NCBI GenBank assembly: GCA_016871895.1
Contig: VHBO01000002.1
Span: 62,001 to 126,000 of the forward strand
Reading direction: 5' to 3'
Source: Gemmatimonadota bacterium
GTDB lineage: Bacteria > Gemmatimonadota > Gemmatimonadetes > Gemmatimonadales > Gemmatimonadaceae
Length of the DNA: 64,000 nucleotides
Below the pieces are notes generated by a model. That model had not been told where the DNA came from. It was given only the letters and a program-made list of their open reading frames with translations, and made no database searches. Position 1 is the first letter of the stretch. Each line of letters starts with the position of its first letter. The position numbers were made by a program, and so were the translations under genes. This document shows, piece by piece, positions 54,548 to 61,411 of the stretch.

Positions 54548-55086
54548 TCCATCCGTGGAGGGATCTCACCCCGGGCCCAAATCCCCCGGAGATCGTCACC
54601 GCGGTCATCGAGATCCCGCAGGGGGCACGGAACAAGTACGAGTTGGACAAGGAGTCGGGACTCTTCCGTCTCGACCGCGTCCTCTACTCCGCGGTGCATT
54701 ACCCCGGCGATTACGGGCTCATCCCGCGCACGCTCCACGAAGACAACGATCCGCTCGACGTCTTGGTGATGATCAAGGAGCCGACCTTCACCGGGTGCCT
54801 CATCGACGTGCGGCCGATCGGCGTGCTGACGATGCTCGACAAGGGGGAGCCCGACGACAAGATCCTCGCGGTCCCCTGCGACGATCCCGCCCACGGCGAG
54901 TACTTCGACATCGCCGACATCCCGCAGCACACCCTGCGCGAGATCGAGCACTTCTTCGCGGTCTACAAGGACCTCGAGGGGAAGCGGGTCGAACTGCGCG
55001 GGTGGGAGAAGTCCGATGTGGCGATGCGGATCATCCGGGAGAGCATCGACCGCTACGCGGCGCACTACCTCTCGGAAGGCCCCTGA
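54544..55086 (+). CDS. ppa: Inorganic pyrophosphatase (family I)
   Basis: A 180-residue Mg-dependent enzyme that splits pyrophosphate and so pulls biosynthetic reactions forward. The family signature DNDPLDVLV is present, with KYELDKESGLFRLDRVLYS, YPGDYGLIPRTL and DDPAHGEYFDIADIP in the expected order. The GTG start overlaps the ccmD stop by four bases. Coupling to the ccm genes is unusual in function but clear in layout. Confidence 0.96.
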   Translation: MIHPWRDLTPGPNPPEIVTAVIEIPQGARNKYELDKESGLFRLDRVLYSAVHYPGDYGLIPRTLHEDNDPLDVLVMIKEPTFTGCLIDVRPIGVLTMLDKGEPDDKILAVPCDDPAHGEYFDIADIPQHTLREIEHFFAVYKDLEGKRVELRGWEKSDVAMRIIRESIDRYAAHYLSEGP

Positions 55087-55089
55087 GCG

Positions 55090-55587
55090 TCAGCCCGCGG
55101 TCGGCGTGAGCCGCCGGTATCCCCCGCGGAAATAGAGGAGCGGCGCCTCCTCCCCCAGCGTCGCCTCGTGCACTTCGCCGACGACAATGAGGTGGTCTCC
55201 GCCCGGATACGTCGCGGTGACGCGGCACTCGAGCCGCGCGAGCACACCGTCGAGCAGCGGCACCCCGTCGATGCCCCGCGCGATCGGGAGCTCAGCGAAG
55301 CGGTCCGCCTCGCTCGATGCGAAGCGGCGTGAGAGCGCCGTCTGCGACTCGGCGAGGATGTGGACCGCGAAGGCCGCGCCGGTCGTGAGGGCCGACGCCG
55401 CCGACGCATCGACGTCCACGCAGGCGAGCACGAGCGGGGGCGTGAGGGAGACGGAGCTGAAGGCGGTGGCCGTCATCCCGAGGTCGGTGCCGTCGGCCGC
55501 GCGGGTGCTGAGGACGGTGACGCCGGAGGCGAATCGGCCGAGGGCCGCGCGGAAGGTCGTGGGGTCGATCGGGGCCATCGTGGTCAT
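55090..55587 (-). CDS. Flavin reductase-like FMN-binding protein
   Basis: A 165-residue split-barrel flavoprotein of the flavin reductase family, which supplies reduced FMN or FAD to partner monooxygenases. ALGRFASGVTVLST, LGMTATAFSSVSLTPPLVLACVD, SALTTGAAFAVHIL and HLIVVGEVHEA are typical. The ATG at 55587 overlaps the stop of the DUF92 gene (ATGA). No partner oxygenase gene is close by. Confidence 0.87.
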   Translation of the reverse strand: MTTMAPIDPTTFRAALGRFASGVTVLSTRAADGTDLGMTATAFSSVSLTPPLVLACVDVDASAASALTTGAAFAVHILAESQTALSRRFASSEADRFAELPIARGIDGVPLLDGVLARLECRVTATYPGGDHLIVVGEVHEATLGEEAPLLYFRGGYRRLTPTAG

Positions 55588-56372
55588 ATGGGTCGGAAGA
55601 GCGCAACACCGGCGGCGAGGGTCGCACCGCCCGCCGTCGCACCGAGGTTCACGAGATCGTTGGTCATCCAACGCCACCCGGCGGCGTGTTCGGTGAATGA
55701 GTCGCAGTGGCGCGTCCGTTCCCCGATCGTGCCGCACCGGGGGCACCGCCGTCGGCCCTGCACGGTCGCACCGAGTGCGCTGTCCAGCAGGGCACCGAGG
55801 AATCCGGCGGTGGCGACGAAGCACAGACCGGCCAGGCCGGCGGAGGGGACGAGCCAGGGCGCAGCGAGTGCGGTCACGAAGCCACCGGCGAGCGCCGCCG
55901 CGGTCCCGGCGACGGTCACGCCGCCGGAGAGCCCCGGCGGGAGCGGCACGCCGGAGAAGAGGTGGCGTGGCGTGCCGCCGTGTCGGGTCCCGACCTCGGT
56001 CGCCCAGGTGTCGGCGGCCGCGGTCGCGAGGGCGCCGAGCGCGGCCAGTCGGAGCGCGGGGTGTGCGCCGACGGTCAGCAGCGCGGCGAAGAGGCCGCCG
56101 TTCGCGAGCACCTGCTGCGCCGTGCGTCGCCCGCCGTCGGGGAGGATGTCACCGGTGCGGTGCGCCTTCTCCGCGCGCCCCCATCGACTGAGTGCGGCCG
56201 CGAGGACGAAATAGATCACGAGGACGGCACCCCATCCCCAGCCCGCCCGGACCGCGAGTGCCCCGACGACGACGGCGGCCCCCTGACCGGAGATCGAGAG
56301 GCTCCCGGCGCGGCCGGCCGCGAGCGCGATCGCGGCGGCGATCGCCGTGCCCCACCAGAGGCGGTCGATCAC
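55584..56372 (-). CDS. DUF92 family membrane protein
   Basis: A 262-residue inner-membrane protein with about seven hydrophobic segments. The DUF92 pattern is present: GGRRTAQQVLANGG, ATAAADTWATEVG, GTPRHLFSGVPLPPGLSGGVT, and LDSALGATVQGRRRCPRCG with a short cysteine pair. A plant homologue (VTE6) phosphorylates phytyl phosphate, so a CTP-dependent prenyl-phosphate kinase role is possible; bacterial members are uncharacterised. The GTG at 56372 overlaps the zinc-finger gene's stop. Confidence 0.82.
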   Translation of the reverse strand: MIDRLWWGTAIAAAIALAAGRAGSLSISGQGAAVVVGALAVRAGWGWGAVLVIYFVLAAALSRWGRAEKAHRTGDILPDGGRRTAQQVLANGGLFAALLTVGAHPALRLAALGALATAAADTWATEVGTRHGGTPRHLFSGVPLPPGLSGGVTVAGTAAALAGGFVTALAAPWLVPSAGLAGLCFVATAGFLGALLDSALGATVQGRRRCPRCGTIGERTRHCDSFTEHAAGWRWMTNDLVNLGATAGGATLAAGVALFRPI

Positions 56373-56632
56373 TGGGGGCGTGCCGTCCGGTCGGTCTCGA
56401 GGAGCGCGGTCATCCGCGCACGGAGCGTCTCGGGGGCGCGGAGGGCGTCGCCGATGGCGCGGAGCCGCTCGCGGTACGCGGCGAAGGTGCGGAGCCACGC
56501 GGCGCAGGCCGCGCAGTCGCGCGCGTGCGTCACGTCGGTGCGGCGCTGCGCGGACCTCGGGTCGGCCAGCGCGGCGTCGGCCGCGAGCCGGAAGGTCTGA
56601 CAGGCCGCGGGGGGATCCTGCGGAATGGGCAT
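56369..56632 (-). CDS. Small zinc-finger (anti-sigma-like) protein
   Basis: An 87-residue soluble protein with an HARDCAACAAW motif (H-x3-C-x2-C), the heart of the zinc-binding anti-sigma (ZAS) fold, here between two helices. It has no membrane segment, and no sigma-factor gene lies nearby, so an anti-sigma role is only a possibility. It is first in a three-gene minus-strand chain with the DUF92 and flavin reductase genes. Confidence 0.55.
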   Translation of the reverse strand: MPIPQDPPAACQTFRLAADAALADPRSAQRRTDVTHARDCAACAAWLRTFAAYRERLRAIGDALRAPETLRARMTALLETDRTARPQ

Positions 56633-56749
56633 CGCGTCTGCGGAAGGGGGGGGATCCGACGCGCGGGACCGCTGAGACGGATTGCCTCGGTCACGGGGCC
56701 CACGATCGGTCCTTCCGTCATCTCCAACGCACGGCGGTCCGGTTTCGTG

Positions 56750-56774
56750 CCGTCCCGTCGGGGGCCCGGGACGG
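56750..56774 (+). other. Hairpin in the divergent spacer
   Basis: CCGTCCCG/CGGGACGG stem with a 9-base loop, about 40 bp before the ATG at 56815 and followed by TTAGCTT, a -10-like hexamer. The 182-bp spacer holds no gene. Confidence 0.35.
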
Positions 56775-56814
56775 TTAGCTTGCCCGCCAGTCCCTCTCCA
56801 CCGATTTCCCAGTT

Positions 56815-57435
56815 ATGGCTGACCTCGTCGATCCTGCCGTGCCGCTGATGCTCCTCGAGGCCGTCCGGGCCGTCGATACCCCCGACGACGACTTCGAGAT
56901 CGAGTTCGTCGAGGAACTCCGGTCCAAGCGGCTCGGCCTCAGCGTCACCGTCCGGAACCAGATCCGCCGGTACGAGGAGGCGGTGCGCCGAGGGCAGGGG
57001 GTCAGCTTCGATGAGGCGAGCGGGATCGCCCGCCTCATCGGCCGGCGCCCCGACGCGGAGGCGGTCTTCCGCGAGGCCGGGCGCCGACTCGCGCGGGTCG
57101 CCTACGGTCGCATCAGCGCCCCGGCCCGTTGGTTCCTGCGGCTGATGCCCGGCCTCCTCGCCCGTCCGCTCGCCCTCCGCCAAGTCCGACGGATGGCGCT
57201 CCGCTACCTCGGCGACGGTGTGCGCCGGGTGGGCGCGACGATCTCCGCCGAGGCGAGCCGGTCCATCAGCTTCGACGTGGCCCCGCGGAGCGGCGGCTGT
57301 GCCTTCCACGAATCGGTGCTCCGGGAGTTCATCCAGCAGTGCCTCGGCGCCGTCGGTGCCGTCGAGCACGTCCGCTGTCGCGGCCGTCAGGAGGGCGCGT
57401 GCGAATGGCGCGCCGAATGGCGCGCGATCCGGTGA
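56815..57435 (+). CDS. Hypothetical protein with V4R-like C-terminus
   Basis: A 206-residue cytoplasmic protein. The N-terminal helical part (EIEFVEELRSKRLGLSVTVRNQIRRYEEAVRRG split in two helices) resembles no family I know. The C-terminal half, with SFDVAPRSGGCAFHESVLREF, an EHVRCRGRQEGACEWRAEW stretch and spaced cysteines, has the look of the V4R/4-vinyl-reductase small-molecule-binding fold. That fold binds hydrocarbon or heme-like ligands in other proteins. Function unassigned. It precedes the M24 gene by 44 bp, on the same strand. Confidence 0.5.
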   Translation: MADLVDPAVPLMLLEAVRAVDTPDDDFEIEFVEELRSKRLGLSVTVRNQIRRYEEAVRRGQGVSFDEASGIARLIGRRPDAEAVFREAGRRLARVAYGRISAPARWFLRLMPGLLARPLALRQVRRMALRYLGDGVRRVGATISAEASRSISFDVAPRSGGCAFHESVLREFIQQCLGAVGAVEHVRCRGRQEGACEWRAEWRAIR

Positions 57436-57479
57436 TCCCGATCCGCTGATCCACGAATCCTCCCGCCCGAGATGACCCG

Positions 57480-58670
57480 ATGATCCTCTCCCCCGAGACC
57501 CTCCCGGCGATCCAGGGCGCGCTCCGCGACGCGGGGCTCGACGGTTGGCTCCTCTACGATTTCCGTGGCGCGAATCCCGTCGCCGCCTCCCTCCTCGGCT
57601 TCGAAGGGATGGTGACGCGCCGCGTCTTCGCGTGGATCCCGGCCACCGGCGATCCCGTCGCCGTGACCCACGCCATCGAGCAGGGGCCGTGGCGCCATTG
57701 GCCGGCGGCGTGGGAGAAGATCGTCTACAGCGCCTGGGGGGAGTTCGAAGCGACGCTCCCCCCGCTCGTCGGTGGTCGTCGCATCGCGATGGAGTACTCG
57801 CCGGGTGATGCCGTCCCTGTGGTCGATCGCGTGCCGGCCGGTGTCCTCGACCTCGTCCGGGCGAGCGGCGCCGAGGTCGTGACGAGCGCCGAACTGGTGA
57901 CGCGCTTCTTCGCCGTCTGGAGCGACGCGGAGATTGCTTCGCACCATCGCAACGCGGAGGCGCTCCGCGAGGTCGCGCACGCGGCCTTCGCACGGATCGG
58001 CGCGGCGGTGCGCGCGGGCATCCCGATCCACGAGCACGAGGTGGCCGCCTGGATCCGCGAGGAGTTCGGTCGTCGCGGCCTCGAGGTCGATCACGGTCCG
58101 ATCGTCGCCGCGACGGAGCACGCCGCCGACCCGCACTACGAGCCGTCCGCCGAATGGCCGCGGGCGTTCCGGGCGGGCGATGTCGTGCTGATCGACCTCT
58201 TCGCGACGACGGCGGGCGCACCGGGGATGTGGGCCGACCAGACCTGGATGGCGAGCGTGGGCGCGCCGAGTGCGCGAGCGATGGCGGTCTGGACGGCGAT
58301 CCGCGACGCGCGCGACGCCGCGATCGCCACGCTCCGGAAACGGCTCACCGCAGGGACGCCGGTGCGCGGGGGCGAGGCCGATGAGGCCGCGCGGGCGGTC
58401 ATCGTCGGGCGCGGGTTCGGGGCGGCCTTCACGCATCGCACCGGGCACTCAATCGACGCCCGCGGTCTGCACGGGATGGGACCGAACATCGACAACCTCG
58501 AGACGCGCGAGACGCGGACTCTCCTCCCTGGCGTCGGCTTCTCCATCGAGCCCGGGATCTACCTGCGCGGTGAGATCGGGATGCGGACCGAGGTGAACGC
58601 GTACGTGAATCGCGATGGGGCGCTCGTCGTGACGCCCGCGCAGATCCAACACGACCTCATCCTGCTCTGA
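57480..58670 (+). CDS. M24 family Xaa-Pro-type aminopeptidase
   Basis: A 396-residue metal-dependent peptidase of the pita-bread fold. The N-terminal creatinase-like half is typical (GLDGWLLYDFRGANPVAASLL). Metal ligands appear in order: Asp in VLIDLFAT, Asp in MWADQTWM, His in RTGHSIDARGLHG, Glu in FSIEPGIYL and Glu in MRTEVNAYV. It should cut N-terminal residues before proline, or act on a related dipeptide. The ATG at 57480 follows the hypothetical gene on the same strand. Confidence 0.9.
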   Translation: MILSPETLPAIQGALRDAGLDGWLLYDFRGANPVAASLLGFEGMVTRRVFAWIPATGDPVAVTHAIEQGPWRHWPAAWEKIVYSAWGEFEATLPPLVGGRRIAMEYSPGDAVPVVDRVPAGVLDLVRASGAEVVTSAELVTRFFAVWSDAEIASHHRNAEALREVAHAAFARIGAAVRAGIPIHEHEVAAWIREEFGRRGLEVDHGPIVAATEHAADPHYEPSAEWPRAFRAGDVVLIDLFATTAGAPGMWADQTWMASVGAPSARAMAVWTAIRDARDAAIATLRKRLTAGTPVRGGEADEAARAVIVGRGFGAAFTHRTGHSIDARGLHGMGPNIDNLETRETRTLLPGVGFSIEPGIYLRGEIGMRTEVNAYVNRDGALVVTPAQIQHDLILL

Positions 58671-58716
58671 GGCACCCGGCGCGGCGCGGCGCCGGCACGG
58701 ACGCCCGCCCCGTCGA

Positions 58717-59613
58717 TCAGGCGCCGCCGAGCGGGACGAAGCGGTCGAGGACCATTGCCGCGAAGAGGAGGGCGAGGTAGAGCAGGGAGTAGCCGTAGAC
58801 CCACCACGCTGGCTTTGCGAAGTCGACCGCGCGACGCACGCGCCAGACGCCGTGGAGGAGGACGCCGCCGAGCACGAGCGCGAGCGCTAGGTAGACCGGA
58901 CCGAAGGCGCCGAACGCGACCGGCAGGATCGTCAGCGCGACGAGGAGGATGGTGTACCACCACATCTGCTCCTTCGTCTCCGCCTCCCCCCAGACGAGCG
59001 GGGCCATTGGGACCTTCGCATTCCCGTAGTCCCGCTGCTTGTTGAGTGCGAGCGCCCAGAAGTGCGGCGGCGTCCAGTAGAACACGATGAGGAAGAGGAA
59101 CCAGGCGGTCAGGTCGAGCCGGTTCGTCACCGCGGCCCACCCGACGAGCGGCGGGAAGGCGCCGGCCGCGCCGCCGATCACGATGTTCTGCGGCGAACTC
59201 CGCTTGAGCCACCGCGTGTAGATGAAGACGTAGAAGTAGAAGCCGGCGAGGGCGAGCGCGGCGGTGAGGACGTTCACGAAGGTCGCGAGCATCCAGGTCG
59301 CTGCGGAGGCGATGCCGACGCCGAACGCGATCACCGCGGTCGCGTGCATCCGGCCGCTCGGGATGGGGCGGAGCCGCGTCCGCGTCATCACGTCGTCGAT
59401 GTCGCGATCGAGGTACATGTTGACCGCGTTCGCCCCACCGGCCATCAGGTAGCCGCCGAGCATCACGAGGAACACGGTGGCGAATCGCGGCGTGCCGGCC
59501 ACGTACATCGGCGCGACGGTCGTGACGAGCAGGAGCGAGATGATCCGCGGCTTGGTGAGCGAGACGAGGTCGCTCCAGAGGGTGCGCGGCGCCTCGGTGG
59601 CGGGGGCGGTCAC
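58717..59613 (-). CDS. ctaB: Protoheme IX farnesyltransferase (heme O synthase)
   Basis: A 298-residue membrane prenyltransferase that adds farnesyl to heme b to give heme O for cytochrome oxidase. The first Asp-rich motif is NMYLDRDIDDVMTRT, the second is in NKQRDYGNAKVPM, and YWTPPHFWALAL lies between; nine membrane helices fit. The GTG at 59613 overlaps the stop of the small upstream gene (GTGA). The heme A synthase and oxidase genes are not in this window. Confidence 0.94.
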   Translation of the reverse strand: MTAPATEAPRTLWSDLVSLTKPRIISLLLVTTVAPMYVAGTPRFATVFLVMLGGYLMAGGANAVNMYLDRDIDDVMTRTRLRPIPSGRMHATAVIAFGVGIASAATWMLATFVNVLTAALALAGFYFYVFIYTRWLKRSSPQNIVIGGAAGAFPPLVGWAAVTNRLDLTAWFLFLIVFYWTPPHFWALALNKQRDYGNAKVPMAPLVWGEAETKEQMWWYTILLVALTILPVAFGAFGPVYLALALVLGGVLLHGVWRVRRAVDFAKPAWWVYGYSLLYLALLFAAMVLDRFVPLGGA

Positions 59614-59861
59614 GAGCGGACCTCGCCGGGCGCGGCGGGGAGGTCGACCTCGATCACCGGCGGCCGGACCGCGGCACGCCAGGCGAGGACGAGGGTGAGG
59701 ACGAGCGCCACGGCGGGGACGAGCGCGAAGCCCCACTCGCGCGCGGAGCGGGCCGACGCGGCGGCGAGCACGCGGCGCGTCGACTGCAGGATGCGGAGCT
59801 GCGCGACGAGGGCGGCGAGGATCGCGGCCCAGAAGAGGACGGTGACGACGAGCTGGAGCAT
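59610..59861 (-). CDS. Small membrane protein upstream of ctaB
   Basis: An 83-residue protein with two hydrophobic spans (LQLVVTVLFWAAILAALVAQL and FALVPAVALVLTLVLAW) linked by a basic loop (STRRVLAAASARSARE). I do not recognise a family. Tight coupling with ctaB suggests a link to terminal oxidase assembly. The ATG at 59861 is preceded 6 nt upstream by GATACT. Confidence 0.6.
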   Translation of the reverse strand: MLQLVVTVLFWAAILAALVAQLRILQSTRRVLAAASARSAREWGFALVPAVALVLTLVLAWRAAVRPPVIEVDLPAAPGEVRS

Positions 59862-59867
59862 CGATGA

Positions 59868-59873
59868 AGTATC
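59868..59873 (-). promoter_or_regulatory. -10 element of the small membrane protein and ctaB
   Basis: GATACT on the minus strand with a 6-nt spacer to the ATG at 59861. Confidence 0.4.
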
Positions 59874-59907
59874 ACCGATGGCCCTCCCCCGAGGGAGCCC
59901 CGCGTCG

Positions 59908-59913
59908 TACCTT
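59908..59913 (+). promoter_or_regulatory. -10 element of the permease gene
   Basis: TACCTT, spacer CGCGGG (6 nt), ATG at 59920. The GCGGG could also be a weak ribosome site, but it is too close to serve both. Confidence 0.45.
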
Positions 59914-59919
59914 CGCGGG

Positions 59920-61266
59920 ATGACCTCCCCCTCGACCCCCGGCCTCGAGCGTCGCCTCGGCCTCTGGAGCGCCATCGCCGTCGTCATCGGCGTGACCATC
60001 GGCTCCGGGATCTTCCGGTCCCCCGCCGGAATCGCCGACAAGCTCCCCGGTCCGCTGCCGATGCTCTCGGCGTGGATCGTTGGCGGGATCCTCGCCATCT
60101 GCGGCGCGCTGACGTTGGCCGAGATTGCGAGCGCGCTCCCTGCGACCGGCGGGATCTACGTGTTCCTGCGCGAAGGGTGGGGGCGCGCCACCGCCTTCGT
60201 CTTCGGGTGGGGACAGTTCGCGATGATCCGCGCCGCCTCCCTCGGCGCGATCTCGATCACCTGCGCCGAGTACTTCTGGCGCGTGCGCACCGGGGCATCG
60301 CCGACGGATGCCGACGCGATGACCGTCCGGTACCTCGCCGCCGGCGCGATCCTCATCACCGGTGTCTTCAACGTCGTCGGGGTCCGCGTCGGCTCGGCGT
60401 TCACTAACCTGACCGTGCTCGCCAAGTACGGGGGGCTGCTCTTCATCGTGCTGGTGGCCTTCGCGATGGGGCTCCCCGCGACGGGGGGGCATTACCTGCC
60501 GGCCGCGCCGGCGGGGAGCTTCCAGTGGTCGGCGTTCGGGCTGGCGATGGTGAGCACCCTCTGGGCCTTCGACGGCTGGGCGGATGTCGCCTACAACGGT
60601 GGGGAGGTGCGGGACCCGCAGCGGAACCTGCCGCGCGCGCTGATCGGCGGCACCCTGCTGGTCATCGCCATCTATCTGCTCGCCAACCTCGCCTACCTCG
60701 CGGTGCTGCCGATCGAGGAGATCCGGGTCTCGAAGCTCGTCGCGGCGGACGTGGCGCAGCGGGTGATCGGGCCGGCGGGGGTGGGATTCGTCGCGGTCAC
60801 GGTGATGGTCTCCACCTTCGGGTCGCTCAACACCGTGCTGCTGACGAGCCCGCGGATCTTCTTCGCGATGGCGGAGGACGGGCTCTTTTTCCGGTCCGTC
60901 GCGGCAGTCCACCCCCGGTTCGGGACGCCGTGGGTGGCGATCCTGATGACGGCGATGCTCGGCGCCGTCTTCGTCCTGCTGCGGAGCTTCGAGCAGCTCG
61001 CGGATGCCTTCGTGACCGCGTTCCTGCCGTTCTACTTCCTTGCGGTGGCGGCGATCTTCCGGTTGCGGGGCCGTCCCGACTACCGGCCGACCTTCCGCTG
61101 TCCGGGGTATCCGGTGGTGCCGCTGCTGTTCATGGCGTCAGTGCTGTATCTCCTGGGGAACGCCGTGGTGCAGGAATCGAGTCGGTGGTCGACCCTGGCG
61201 GTCTTCGGGGTCTGTTTGGCCGGCATCCCGCTGTATTACCTCACGGTGGGACGACGTCGGGGGTGA
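59920..61266 (+). CDS. APC family amino-acid permease
   Basis: A 448-residue inner-membrane transporter with twelve predicted helices. The first helix carries the substrate-binding GVTIGSGIFRSPAGIA, followed by LTLAEIASALPATGGIYVFLREGWG and a central WAFDGWADVAYNGGEVRDPQRNLPRAL pattern (in separate blocks) typical of the LAT-like branch. Substrate is probably an amino acid, not resolved further. The ATG at 59920 is used; a long open frame upstream is a shadow of ctaB. Confidence 0.9.
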   Translation: MTSPSTPGLERRLGLWSAIAVVIGVTIGSGIFRSPAGIADKLPGPLPMLSAWIVGGILAICGALTLAEIASALPATGGIYVFLREGWGRATAFVFGWGQFAMIRAASLGAISITCAEYFWRVRTGASPTDADAMTVRYLAAGAILITGVFNVVGVRVGSAFTNLTVLAKYGGLLFIVLVAFAMGLPATGGHYLPAAPAGSFQWSAFGLAMVSTLWAFDGWADVAYNGGEVRDPQRNLPRALIGGTLLVIAIYLLANLAYLAVLPIEEIRVSKLVAADVAQRVIGPAGVGFVAVTVMVSTFGSLNTVLLTSPRIFFAMAEDGLFFRSVAAVHPRFGTPWVAILMTAMLGAVFVLLRSFEQLADAFVTAFLPFYFLAVAAIFRLRGRPDYRPTFRCPGYPVVPLLFMASVLYLLGNAVVQESSRWSTLAVFGVCLAGIPLYYLTVGRRRG

Positions 61267-61336
61267 GCGGGTGCCTCGGGCGACCGGGCCTCGTGTCACG
61301 AGGGGGTCGCGGTCCAGCCTCGGAGCGCTCAAGGCG

Positions 61337-61366
61337 TTGGACTCCCGACTGGCTGGCGGCTACATT
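61337..61366 (+). promoter_or_regulatory. Promoter of the TonB receptor gene
   Basis: TTGGAC, 18-bp spacer, TACATT, 45 bp before the ATG at 61412. The leader contains a direct repeat of CCCCTAG. Confidence 0.4.
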
Positions 61367-61411
61367 AAAAATGCTGGACCCCCTAGTCGAAACCCCTAGT
61401 GAGGACCTCCC

